Below are positions 40,362-49,030 of a stretch of 64,000 nt of DNA, one piece after another. The stretch spans positions 62,001-126,000 of the forward strand of contig NZ_SBII01000007.1 in NCBI RefSeq assembly GCF_004028155.1, written 5' to 3'. A program made the translations under genes and the position numbers. Below the pieces are notes generated by a model, which had not been told where the DNA came from, did not search any database, and saw only the letters and a program-made list of their open reading frames with translations. The DNA is from Flavobacterium cerinum (GTDB lineage: Bacteria; Bacteroidota; Bacteroidia; Flavobacteriales; Flavobacteriaceae). Every line of letters begins with the position of its first letter. The stretch's first letter is position 1.

Positions 40362-43190
40362 TTATTCTATCGCTAAAAATTCGGTGAAATTCTTTTTAAT
40401 CTGTACAACCTTGTAATCTTCACTCGATATAATTACAGGTGTTTCGGTTATCTTGTATGTCTTGTAATCTTTTAGTACTGAAACTGCATCTTCTGCTGCC
40501 AGTTTACTAATTAAGCCATGTATTACAAGCATATTTTCTTTTAGCGTATAAATGTCGTTGGATAACGTAATACTGTTATTAAGTCCGTCTTTTATAAACT
40601 TCTGGATTTTTTCTGTAAGCGGTTTAATCTTAGGATCATCTGCACTATCAAACTTAAATACTATTTTCCAGCTTGCAGTAGGCTGCCCAAAAGCAAGTTT
40701 TTCTAAACTAGGAATGTCTGTTTTCAAGATCAATTCTGCTTCTTTACCCTCTTCACTATTTGGGTAATTAAGCGCTACAAAGTTAAGCCCTTTTTTATAT
40801 TCTTCTATACCAAAAAGCCTTGCTGAAATTTTTGTTTTAAGTAGCTCAAACTTAGAAACAATGCTTTCGCCGGTGTAGGTATCAATATCTTCATCTACCT
40901 GAACATATACTTCACGGATCTGTCCGCTTTCATATTTTTTAAATAATGCTGCATAAGCCGCGTCCGGTGTTTGGGCTTTCGCATCCTTAGATGTAGGATT
41001 TCTGATAATCTCTGCATATCTGCTGTCAGGATATTGAGACAATATCTGCTGCTTGTATTTATCTGCTTTAGACGGATCTATGATCTCATATATTTTATAC
41101 AGATTGTATTTAGATGGCAGTACCAATCTTTCCTCCGGATTATTTTGCAACAATCTTTCAAGTTTATCTGCAGCCAGCTGGTACTCTTTAAATTTATCTT
41201 TATAAATACTTCCTAACTGGTAGTACGCAAAGTTTCTTTCTTTAGTAAGACTGTCTATTACTACTTTTGATGTAGGTAATTGCTTTAAATAAAAATCGGC
41301 AGTATATCTTGGATCGGCAGATTTCTCTTCTTTTGGTTTTGAAGTTCCGTCTTTACCAGCAACTGCGTTATCACCATCTTGCTGAGTATCTTCCTCACGT
41401 GCTTTATTTTTTTGTTCTGATGACCATCTCCAGTTTTCTGAAAGTGCTCTGCCTCCCCAGCGTTTTTTGAATTCTAACTTACCATACGATACCGTTGATG
41501 GTGTGTAGAAATAAAACTTTCCTCCTGCTCCCGGCATACCGCCTGTAGCACCACCCGGAACCTGATTTGCATTATTAGCACTATTATCAAAAGGAACCTT
41601 CGACACTGATTTAGCACTTGCCAAACCGGCTTTATCTTGTAATTGTGTATTTCCTACAGCCATCATACTAAGAGGATTCTCTGTACCGCTGCTACCCGAA
41701 TTTGCTAAATTTTCCTGTCTTATTGCTTCTGCTTCAAGACGTTTTCTTTCGCGTTCTTCCTGCTCTTTAAGTTTTATTATGTAGTCTTCAAAAAAAGCTG
41801 TTCTCCCTGCTTCATCTAAAGAAACTATATGTAGAATACTATCATTAGTTTGAGCGATCGCTTCATATTTAATAACATCAACCAGATTATCTCTTTTCTT
41901 CTTAATGTTTTTAAATTCTCTCGATCTCTTATCTAAAAATACCATCGTACTATCATAGTAAGTTCCCGCAACAGGATACTTCGCATTTTTAAAATTAATT
42001 TCTGCGATATTTCTATGATTGGACGCTGTTAGGTAACGGTCTTTAGAATTACTGCGTAATGACTTATTGTAATAGGTTACAGCTTGTTTTTTATCATTCT
42101 GTTTATCATAAAACAATCCAACCTGATGGTTTATAATATCAAGGTATGGCCTGTTCTCTCTGTCTTTAAGTAATTTCCTATAATTTTCCATAAAGGCAAG
42201 AGTATCACCGCCGGCATGATTAAACTGGCCAGCCTGCATAGCATGTGCCTGTATAACATAACGCCTAGGAGATTTTCGCTTCATGTCTATAACCCTTTGG
42301 TATTCTACAAAAGCACTGTCCGGCTGTTTTAGCTTACTGTATAACTGCCCCAGTATAAAATGATATCTTGCTTTTTGCTCGTTATCTCTGGTAAATTTAG
42401 CCGCTTCTCTAAGCAGGTAAACAACACTATCGTTTACTTCTGTCTTTAAGTAAGCTTCTGCAAGTATAGCATTCGCATCTGCATACGTTTGCTCTTTCAT
42501 TACGTCTTTTTTCTCCTTGATAAGGTTTCTAAGATTTTTAATAGCTATACCTTCATTGTCCAAACGGATGTTTGTTTTTTCTCTCCAAATTTTAGCATCA
42601 TCGATCTTGTCGCTGCCCGGATATTTTAAAAGAATATAATTAAAAGCTTCCAATGCAGGTATAAAACGATTTTCGTAATATCTTGATTTACCTAAAAGTA
42701 AATGCGCCTCATCAATCTGTGGATTTCTTTCTGTACTGCCTATGTACATGGAATGTTTCTGGATCGCTTTTGTAGCTTTCTCCTCAGCCCTTGTGAAATT
42801 TGCATTTTTACCTGGAGCTGCTGCCGGCGGAGGAGTACTGCCTTTACCGGAATCTTTACTGTCTTTTGCGCCTGCCTTTACAGGGATTTTAAAATCAGAA
42901 TCGGCACCCAATTCTTTTACTTCAATGGGCTGCATCCTTTCTACAGGGAGTATTGTCCAGAAATCATCCTGATAAGTTCCTGTGAGCTCAACAAGCCCTG
43001 CGTCTAAAGCAACGTTACCGTTGTACAAGACATTGTACTCGGTATTGACCGCGTGGAAGTTTCTATTAACGAAAGAATCTTTCTTTGTAGAGCAGGCTAC
43101 AACAAAACCTGCAACGCCAAAAAGAAGAATATATTTATAGGTACTGGTTTTCAATGTGAAAGCTTTTTTATCCTTAACTTTTAAAATCAC
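40362..43190 (-). CDS. sprE: Gliding motility/type 9 secretion lipoprotein SprE (PorW-like)
   Basis: A 942-residue TPR-rich lipoprotein. The lipobox VVAC puts the lipid at C33 after a rather long n-region. The opening STKKDSFVNRNFHAVNTEYN and the many TPR-like repeats (about 155-430 and 650-900) match the SprE/PorW proteins needed for type 9 secretion and gliding. A low-complexity segment (about 475-560) lies between them. A -7-like TATTTTTA is at 43211-43218 on the minus strand. It heads the message leading to the bactofilin. Confidence 0.88.
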   Translation of the reverse strand: MILKVKDKKAFTLKTSTYKYILLFGVAGFVVACSTKKDSFVNRNFHAVNTEYNVLYNGNVALDAGLVELTGTYQDDFWTILPVERMQPIEVKELGADSDFKIPVKAGAKDSKDSGKGSTPPPAAAPGKNANFTRAEEKATKAIQKHSMYIGSTERNPQIDEAHLLLGKSRYYENRFIPALEAFNYILLKYPGSDKIDDAKIWREKTNIRLDNEGIAIKNLRNLIKEKKDVMKEQTYADANAILAEAYLKTEVNDSVVYLLREAAKFTRDNEQKARYHFILGQLYSKLKQPDSAFVEYQRVIDMKRKSPRRYVIQAHAMQAGQFNHAGGDTLAFMENYRKLLKDRENRPYLDIINHQVGLFYDKQNDKKQAVTYYNKSLRSNSKDRYLTASNHRNIAEINFKNAKYPVAGTYYDSTMVFLDKRSREFKNIKKKRDNLVDVIKYEAIAQTNDSILHIVSLDEAGRTAFFEDYIIKLKEQEERERKRLEAEAIRQENLANSGSSGTENPLSMMAVGNTQLQDKAGLASAKSVSKVPFDNSANNANQVPGGATGGMPGAGGKFYFYTPSTVSYGKLEFKKRWGGRALSENWRWSSEQKNKAREEDTQQDGDNAVAGKDGTSKPKEEKSADPRYTADFYLKQLPTSKVVIDSLTKERNFAYYQLGSIYKDKFKEYQLAADKLERLLQNNPEERLVLPSKYNLYKIYEIIDPSKADKYKQQILSQYPDSRYAEIIRNPTSKDAKAQTPDAAYAALFKKYESGQIREVYVQVDEDIDTYTGESIVSKFELLKTKISARLFGIEEYKKGLNFVALNYPNSEEGKEAELILKTDIPSLEKLAFGQPTASWKIVFKFDSADDPKIKPLTEKIQKFIKDGLNNSITLSNDIYTLKENMLVIHGLISKLAAEDAVSVLKDYKTYKITETPVIISSEDYKVVQIKKNFTEFLAIE

Positions 43191-43251
43191 TTTTTAGTAT
43201 ATAAAGAGGGTAAAAATACGGTTCTTTTCGTTAAGTGGAATCTTTTTTGCC

Positions 43252-43283
43252 AAAAAAAATCCCCCGATGCTGTCGGGGGATTT
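43252..43283 (-). terminator. Terminator of the PadR/ABC operon
   Basis: A stem of AATCCCCCGA (ends at 43267) with TCGGGGGATT (43273-43282), with an A-run at 43252-43259 giving U residues on the minus strand, just after the ABC ATPase stop. Confidence 0.92.
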
Positions 43284-43289
43284 ATATTA

Positions 43290-43985
43290 CTATACTGCAA
43301 AGAATTCTTCGAGTTCCTTAAGTGTTTCTGATGATGTTTTAATATCTTTTACAATCTCACCCTTATGCATGGCTACTATTCTGTTACTTACTTCTATCGT
43401 ATGAGCTAAATCGTGGCTTGAAACCAATATGGTTACATTCTTATCATCTGCCAGATCCTTAATGATTTTTTTTAGCCTGAACTGAGTTGTAGGGTCTAGG
43501 TTTGCAAAAGGCTCATCCAGTATAATTACTTTAGGATTGCCTATTAACGTTGCTATAATACCTACTTTCTTTTGATTTCCTTTAGACAGATCTCTCAGGT
43601 ATTTTTTCTTATTAAGTATCTCACCGTTAAAAAAGTCTTCATGCTTTAAAAGCAATGCATCTACATCTGCTTTATTCTGACCTCTTAATTCACCAATAAA
43701 ATAAAAATATTCTTCAGGCGTAAGATAGCTTATCAAAAAGCTTTCATCGAGAAAGGCTGCTGTAAATGGTTTCCATCCTTCGCTCTTATTAACCTGTATG
43801 TTGTTTGTTGTTATATGTCCGGCTGATGGTTCAATAAGATCCAGTAATAAACTAAAAAATGTTGTTTTACCGGCTCCATTGTTGCCCACTAATCCAAAGC
43901 TTTCGCCTTGAGGAATTTCCAGATTACCTATGTTTAATACGGTTACTCCGTTATATGTTTTTCTAAGATTACTTACCTTTATCAT
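43290..43985 (-). CDS. ABC transporter ATP-binding protein
   Basis: A 231-residue single ATPase domain with Walker A GNNGAGKT, signature LSKGNQKK and Walker B VIILDEPF, followed by the switch histidine in SSHDL. The signature LSKGNQKKVG fits the exporter-type group that works with membrane proteins of the DUF5687/ABC-2 kind. It starts 14 bases after the DUF5687 gene. Substrate unknown. Confidence 0.92.
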   Translation of the reverse strand: MIKVSNLRKTYNGVTVLNIGNLEIPQGESFGLVGNNGAGKTTFFSLLLDLIEPSAGHITTNNIQVNKSEGWKPFTAAFLDESFLISYLTPEEYFYFIGELRGQNKADVDALLLKHEDFFNGEILNKKKYLRDLSKGNQKKVGIIATLIGNPKVIILDEPFANLDPTTQFRLKKIIKDLADDKNVTILVSSHDLAHTIEVSNRIVAMHKGEIVKDIKTSSETLKELEEFFAV

Positions 43986-43999
43986 AATAATGTAGATAT

Positions 44000-45469
44000 T
44001 TAATTTTTTTGTTTGTAGGCCGCTAGGGTCTTATATTTTTCTGTTTTATAAACTTTTTCGATCATCGAGAATACTTTGTTCCTAAAAGCAAAGCCTAATA
44101 TTCCGGCACCTGCCACAAAACCATAACCGGCCATTGGGCTTATAAGGTTACCCAGCAAAAACAACACTATTGGCAATACTAATTTAGGCAGCGTAAGTAA
44201 AAGTCCCTGTATATTAAAGGCTTTCTTATCTCCAAAAGCCTGTTTACTGCTTGCAAGATCTATAGGTGTTTTAATATATGCCCCTCCTAAAAGTACCAGG
44301 TGAGAGTTAAAACCTATATTATAAACGGCTCCCGCCAAAATAATTAAGTAAGTATCCAGTCCAAAATACAAATAGAATGAAGCTAACAATGCAGATATTG
44401 CCGTACCAATAACAACTAACCACCACTTTGCAGATATATATTCTCGGTATTGTATGTTCTGGCTCATCATTAATGAATAATATGCACTATCCCAGCTTGG
44501 TACAAACTGACCAAAAGTGAACATGAAGCCGCCTGTTACAAATATAGCTGCAAATATTTTCATGTAAGAATTGTCATACATTTCTATGCTTCCGGTCATA
44601 AAAAGCAGTCCGTAAAAAAGGAACATGACACTCATAAATATTGTCATCTTAGAACGTTTGTTTCTTCTGATAAGCTTAATGTCATTTTTAAGAAATGTCC
44701 CTAGTGTTCCAAATTTGTTAAGCCATGTATAATCCTGAGTTTCGGCAATTTCATTCTTACCTTTAAGACCGGTGTCCAAATACAGATTTTTATAAAAAAA
44801 CTGATAGCTTACATACCATAATCCCGCCAGTAATGCAATTGGAATTATAAACATATAATAAGTAGTATATAAACCGTAGTAGAATACCGATGTGTAATTT
44901 GTAATATCAAACAAATTATAATATTGCGAAATTCCCATCCCTGCCAGCAGTACTATCAGCACTACAAACATCCAGTCTTTACTGTTCATTAGTACACAAA
45001 GGAAATTGTTGCAATAAATAAGTGCCATCATACCCAAATGCCACAATATCACTGTGACTGGATTATAGTCATTAATGAGCAGCATAATAGAAAATGGAAT
45101 AAAGAAAAAGGCATGTAGTATATTAAAAAATGAAAGGGCCGTTTTACCCAATGCAAAATTTACGATCATGCTCCTTTTAATAGGAAGTGTGAGCAATGGC
45201 CTTATATTGATGACCGGTATTTTTTGGAGAAACAATCGCATAAGCAAATCGAACACCATATAATAAAGTGCATATTTGCTTACCACCACCAGTGGATCCT
45301 GGGCCATGTTTTCTTTTATAATATAAAAGCTGCCAAAGCCTAAGGCAAGAAATAAAGCTCCAAAATATACAGCCCCAATAATCATGAAAATTTTCATGAC
45401 TACATTGGCACCAAAGGAAGAAGCCCTTGTGAATGATTTCCATTCGAGACGAATAAATTTCCAGAACAT
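44000..45469 (-). CDS. DUF5687 family membrane protein, probable ABC permease
   Basis: A 489-residue protein with about 10-12 membrane segments; the N-terminus FWKFIRLEWKSFTRASSFG is typical of DUF5687. It is paired with the ATPase gene directly downstream, so it should be the permease of an ABC exporter. A 64-base gap separates it from the small membrane protein genes; no terminator lies in it, so read-through from the PadR promoter is expected. Substrate unknown; antibiotic peptides or lipids are possible, as in other PadR-controlled exporters (inference). Confidence 0.85.
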   Translation of the reverse strand: MFWKFIRLEWKSFTRASSFGANVVMKIFMIIGAVYFGALFLALGFGSFYIIKENMAQDPLVVVSKYALYYMVFDLLMRLFLQKIPVINIRPLLTLPIKRSMIVNFALGKTALSFFNILHAFFFIPFSIMLLINDYNPVTVILWHLGMMALIYCNNFLCVLMNSKDWMFVVLIVLLAGMGISQYYNLFDITNYTSVFYYGLYTTYYMFIIPIALLAGLWYVSYQFFYKNLYLDTGLKGKNEIAETQDYTWLNKFGTLGTFLKNDIKLIRRNKRSKMTIFMSVMFLFYGLLFMTGSIEMYDNSYMKIFAAIFVTGGFMFTFGQFVPSWDSAYYSLMMSQNIQYREYISAKWWLVVIGTAISALLASFYLYFGLDTYLIILAGAVYNIGFNSHLVLLGGAYIKTPIDLASSKQAFGDKKAFNIQGLLLTLPKLVLPIVLFLLGNLISPMAGYGFVAGAGILGFAFRNKVFSMIEKVYKTEKYKTLAAYKQKN

Positions 45470-45533
45470 AATATAAAGTGTAATTGGTTTAGTAGTTAGT
45501 ACGACACAATCTACAAACGTTACACTCTTTTTC

Positions 45534-46223
45534 CTAAAATTTTAAATTATATTCAGGGTAAGTTGCCATAAGGTGTTCTTCGGCCTTAGAGGGTATTATA
45601 TAAAGTATGGTGTATTGGTATAATGCAAAAGCAACTAATACGATAGACATAAGCCACATTACTATCGTATTAGGCACTACATCTGTTAATCTAAAAAATA
45701 TTTGAGCGGGTACATTTAGAAGCATTATCATACCGCCGCATCTTGTTATAATTTCTTCGAGCAGCCATTTCTTTCCGGTTTGCTTTATTTTTTGCTTATG
45801 CTTCACCCACATCGTTACAAGCCTATAAATGCTTATAAGTACAATTGCGCCTAAGATTAAAGAATAAGCAATGATGTTAAAGCTCAGTATCTTGTAAACT
45901 ATTAAGATAAATAGTATTGTTAGTATAATGCGTGGCAGTTTAAAGAACTCTTTAAAATAGCCCCACATTAATTTCTGGTATTTTTTAGTAAGTACTGCCT
46001 GTCTTTGTTCCACAATGCCCATAAATCCAAATATTCCAAACTTTTTAAATTCCTGTTCTTTGGCTTTGGCAAAATCAAGGGTGGGATATGTAATCCAGCT
46101 TTCTTCTATAGCATTAGCCAGATGGTCTGCAAGTTCGGTCTGCAAATCATAGTATTCTACAAAATGTTTACGGGTAAAAGTGAACAACTCTTCCATTTGT
46201 TCTTCAGAAACTTTCTTCGCCAT
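45534..46223 (-). CDS. Membrane protein with N-terminal EL-ADHL motif (third paralogue of the PadR operon)
   Basis: A 229-residue protein from the ATG at 46223 (an upstream ATG at 46253 would overlap the previous gene). The N-terminal helical part contains LQTELADHLANAIEE, aligned with EMTDHVATALE of the two proteins encoded upstream. Four membrane helices follow (about 98-120, 122-140, 168-185, 190-212). The soluble N-terminus resembles the HAAS-type signalling domain found in membrane proteins co-encoded with PadR; I could not test this. It starts 1 base after the previous stop. Confidence 0.75.
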   Translation of the reverse strand: MAKKVSEEQMEELFTFTRKHFVEYYDLQTELADHLANAIEESWITYPTLDFAKAKEQEFKKFGIFGFMGIVEQRQAVLTKKYQKLMWGYFKEFFKLPRIILTILFILIVYKILSFNIIAYSLILGAIVLISIYRLVTMWVKHKQKIKQTGKKWLLEEIITRCGGMIMLLNVPAQIFFRLTDVVPNTIVMWLMSIVLVAFALYQYTILYIIPSKAEEHLMATYPEYNLKF

Positions 46224-46224
46224 G

Positions 46225-46821
46225 TTATTCCAATTTATATTTTCTACGAACACTTGCTATAGTTATAAACAATGCTAAAATAATACTGCTGTAAAATGTT
46301 ATAAATACAAGCCTTATCACTTTACTTTCAATTGATTCTTCAATATTGAAAAGAATTGGTATAAACCAACCTATAACCAACAGTTTATCTACAACAGAAT
46401 ACCTGTTCTTTTTTACCACCCAAAAATAAACCCACGAAACATAGAAACTAACACATACAGCCAGATGGCTCATAAAGAAATAACCATATACCTGATCATA
46501 ACCAAATTGATTTGCCATTGCAAATACAAAAAAAGCAAAAACAGCAATGGAGATAAGAAATTTAGGATTCGTATAATTATCCCAAAAAGATTTACATGCT
46601 CTTGACAAGGCTCCCGATTTAAACTTTTTATTACTGGCAAGCAGTTCTCTTTTATGAGAAGCCATGTACCCAAAAAAGTTTTGTTGAAAAGTACCTTCCA
46701 TTGCTTCCAGTGCTGTAGCCACATGATCGGTCATTTCATAACGAATATCTATATAATACACCCCTGCATTATAAAGGTAGTCGTCTACAAACTGTATTTG
46801 TGCCGGAGATAACTTAGCCAT
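46225..46821 (-). CDS. Membrane protein with IRYEMTDHVATALE motif (second paralogue)
   Basis: A 198-residue protein from the ATG at 46821, overlapping the previous gene by 8 bases. The soluble N-terminal segment (about 1-75) has YIDIRYEMTDHVATALE, matching YIDIRYEMTDHIATALE of the first paralogue almost exactly. Four membrane helices fill the rest. The first and second paralogues are clearly related; no named family is recognised for either. Probable membrane partner of the PadR regulator or of the ABC exporter (inference). Confidence 0.75.
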   Translation of the reverse strand: MAKLSPAQIQFVDDYLYNAGVYYIDIRYEMTDHVATALEAMEGTFQQNFFGYMASHKRELLASNKKFKSGALSRACKSFWDNYTNPKFLISIAVFAFFVFAMANQFGYDQVYGYFFMSHLAVCVSFYVSWVYFWVVKKNRYSVVDKLLVIGWFIPILFNIEESIESKVIRLVFITFYSSIILALFITIASVRRKYKLE

Positions 46822-47431
46822 TATAACGAAGTTTATATTGTGCATTTAACTGTCGCACAGTAACAACCATAATCACCGAAACCCATATTACCACCGTATA
46901 ATAAAGCAGTACCAAATTATCACTGGCTATTTCCCTTTGCCAACTCATCATAAAAATACTTGGGTAAACAGTAATTACATTTACGAAACTAAGACCATGA
47001 GTAAAAGAATTAGAGTCTTTTCTCTTTATTAAATTATAAATACCGGAAAAAGATGCCGCACAAACTATTACAGTGATAGCAATAAACAATATCCTTGTAA
47101 CCGATTCCCTTTCCATAAAAAGGCTTAGTAGAAAAGCATTTAGATAGAGCAGAAAAAACAAGGCCAAAAACCTTATAGTAAACATATTATACAATAGTTT
47201 TTTATAAGCATTGACCATTGAAATAAACATAAACTTTTTGTTTATTTTTTGAAGCTCTTTTTTATGGGTAATAATATACCCTTTAAGATTATGCTCAAAA
47301 GGGCGGTCTTTTTTGTCACTTTCAAGTGCTGTTGCGATATGATCCGTCATTTCATACCGGATATCAATGTAGCTTACCCCTATTTTTTTAAGGGCTTGGT
47401 CTATCAACTGGATCTGATTTGTTGTTATCAT
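46814..47431 (-). CDS. Membrane protein with IRYEMTDHIATALE motif (first paralogue)
   Basis: A 205-residue protein that starts 2 bases after the PadR stop. N-terminal soluble segment (about 1-75) with SYIDIRYEMTDHIATALE, then four membrane helices (about 85-105, 110-130, 142-160 and 168-190). The close repeat of the motif in two neighbours shows local duplication. The tail VTVRQLNAQYKLRY is basic, so it is probably cytosolic. Confidence 0.75.
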   Translation of the reverse strand: MITTNQIQLIDQALKKIGVSYIDIRYEMTDHIATALESDKKDRPFEHNLKGYIITHKKELQKINKKFMFISMVNAYKKLLYNMFTIRFLALFFLLYLNAFLLSLFMERESVTRILFIAITVIVCAASFSGIYNLIKRKDSNSFTHGLSFVNVITVYPSIFMMSWQREIASDNLVLLYYTVVIWVSVIMVVTVRQLNAQYKLRYNG

Positions 47432-47433
47432 AC

Positions 47434-47781
47434 TTAAAATTGTAAATCAGGATTTTGTTTTGGAGTCACAAGGTTTTGCATGTTCCTTATAAATTCTTCA
47501 AGTTCCGCAAGACGGTTCACTGTTTCCTTTTGTCCGCTCTCTGTTAGCTTATAATATTTGCGCAGCCTGTTATCTACCTTCTCTACCTCTACATCTAAAA
47601 GTCCCTCAGCCTCAAGCTTATGCAATGCTGGATATAGAGCCCCCTCGGTAATATTAAGTTCACCTGCGGTTATCAGTTTCACCTTTTGGGTAATTTCATA
47701 GCCATACATCCTGCCATTCTCTTCCAGCAGTTTCATGATAATCGTGTTAAGGCTGCCCTTATACAATTGTGAATTTTTCAT
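47434..47781 (-). CDS. PadR-family transcriptional regulator
   Basis: A 115-residue winged-helix repressor of the short PadR group: the N-terminal DNA-binding domain has MKLLEENGRMYGYEI and EGALYPALHKLEAEGLL, and a C-terminal helix (about 85-110) for dimerisation. It is first in the operon. A palindrome ATGTATACAT overlaps its -7 element, so autorepression is likely, with release by an unknown ligand; PadR proteins often govern exporters. Confidence 0.93.
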   Translation of the reverse strand: MKNSQLYKGSLNTIIMKLLEENGRMYGYEITQKVKLITAGELNITEGALYPALHKLEAEGLLDVEVEKVDNRLRKYYKLTESGQKETVNRLAELEEFIRNMQNLVTPKQNPDLQF

Positions 47782-47785
47782 ATAC

Positions 47786-47828
47786 CAAATGTATACATAA
47801 TTTTCTTATGCATATACGTTTTATGTAT
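47786..47828 (-). promoter_or_regulatory. PadR promoter with overlapping operator
   Basis: On the minus strand the -7 element TACATTTG is at 47793-47786. The perfect palindrome ATGTATACAT (47789-47798) overlaps it, and ATACATAA (47793-47800) is repeated in inverted form as TTATGTAT (47821-47828). PadR proteins bind ATGTAT-like palindromes in other bacteria; here the fit is by position and symmetry. Confidence 0.65.
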
Positions 47829-47869
47829 TATTTTACGTTCAGGAATTTTATTTACCTGTATGGAATGTT

Positions 47870-47877
47870 TATTTTTG
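47870..47877 (+). promoter_or_regulatory. -7 promoter element of the ferredoxin reductase gene
   Basis: TATTTTTG, exact TAnnTTTG, 16 bases before the ATG at 47894. No good -33 box; the PadR operator region lies about 40-80 bases upstream, so joint control is possible. Confidence 0.55.
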
Positions 47878-47893
47878 CAGGAAATAAAATTAC

Positions 47894-48946
47894 ATGTCAA
47901 CATTTCATTCACTTAAAATAAAAGATATCAGAAGAGAAACGCCACAGGCAGTTTCCATAGCTTTTGATATCCCGGAACACCTGCGTGAAGATTATAACTT
48001 TGTTGCAGGCCAATATATTAACCTAAAAACAGAGTTTGAAGGTCAGGAAATAAGAAAAGCATATTCTATCTGCTCTGCACCGGGAAAAAATGAACTTCGC
48101 GTAGCAATTAAGGCGGTAAAAAACGGAGGCTTTTCTGTGTTTGCAAACGAAGGTCTTGCCGTAGGCGATACTATGGAAGTAGGAACTCCTGAAGGAAAAT
48201 TTACTTTTGAACCAAAACCGGACCGTCAAAGAAACTATGCCGCTTTTGCAGCAGGCAGCGGTATTACACCAGTAATGTCTATTATACAATCTGTTTTACA
48301 AGGTGAGCCGGAAAGTACTTTTGTGCTGGTTTATGGTAATAAATCGCCCGAAGACACAATTTTTCATCAATTATTGCATGATTTACAGCTAGAATTCGTA
48401 GGCCGTTTCTTTGCACATTTTGTATACAGCCAGGCAAAATCTGAAGATTCTATCTTTGGACGTATCGAGCGTTCTACTGTAAACTTTGTAATCAAGAACA
48501 AACACAAGGAAAAAGAATTCGAAAAATTCTACCTGTGTGGCCCTGAGGAAATGATCCTTACCGTAAACGATGTGCTTAAAGAGCATAACATTCCGGAAAA
48601 GAACATTAAGTTCGAATTGTTCTCTACTCCTATTGCTGAAAAAAAGATCGAAGAAAACCTTGACGGGCAAACTAAGATCACAGTTCTTGTAGACGATGAT
48701 GAAGTTACCTTCTTAATGTCGCAGCAAATGACTATCCTTGATGCTGCCCTTAAACAAGGTGTAGATGCTCCATACTCATGCCAGGGTGGTATTTGCAGCA
48801 GTTGTATGGCACGTATAACTAACGGTACAGCAGTTATGAAGAAAAACGCAATACTTACCGATGGAGAAATTGCCGAAGGACTTATACTTACCTGTCAGGC
48901 ACACCCTACATCTGCAGAGATCTATGTAGATTATGATGATGTTTAA
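47894..48946 (+). CDS. Ferredoxin--NADP reductase-like flavoprotein with a C-terminal 2Fe-2S domain (PaaE type)
   Basis: A 350-residue electron carrier: FAD-binding domain with RKAYSICSAP (54-63), NAD(P)-binding domain (about 110-240; AAGSGITPVMS, CGPEEM) and a plant-type ferredoxin domain (about 262-350) with C-x4-C-x2-C in SCQGGICSSC and the last cysteine in LTCQAHP. This is the layout of PaaE, the reductase of phenylacetyl-CoA epoxidase, but no other paa gene is near, so it could serve a different oxygenase. Own promoter and terminator. Confidence 0.92.
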   Translation: MSTFHSLKIKDIRRETPQAVSIAFDIPEHLREDYNFVAGQYINLKTEFEGQEIRKAYSICSAPGKNELRVAIKAVKNGGFSVFANEGLAVGDTMEVGTPEGKFTFEPKPDRQRNYAAFAAGSGITPVMSIIQSVLQGEPESTFVLVYGNKSPEDTIFHQLLHDLQLEFVGRFFAHFVYSQAKSEDSIFGRIERSTVNFVIKNKHKEKEFEKFYLCGPEEMILTVNDVLKEHNIPEKNIKFELFSTPIAEKKIEENLDGQTKITVLVDDDEVTFLMSQQMTILDAALKQGVDAPYSCQGGICSSCMARITNGTAVMKKNAILTDGEIAEGLILTCQAHPTSAEIYVDYDDV

Positions 48947-48963
48947 TCTATCTGATATAAATT

Positions 48964-48994
48964 AAAAAAAGGATGCTTAAAGCATCCTTTTTTA
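48964..48994. terminator. Bidirectional terminator after the ferredoxin reductase gene
   Basis: GGATGCTT (48971-48978) pairs with AAGCATCC (48980-48987), with A7 on the left and T-run on the right, ending both convergent genes. Confidence 0.9.
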
Positions 48995-49030
48995 TTTATC
49001 ACTTCTTCTATTTCTACCGAAATGAAGTTA

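Noticed and set aside
47894..48946. Phenylacetate degradation assigned from the PaaE-like reductase alone
   Set aside because: No other paa gene is in the window; the domain order also occurs in reductases of other oxygenases.
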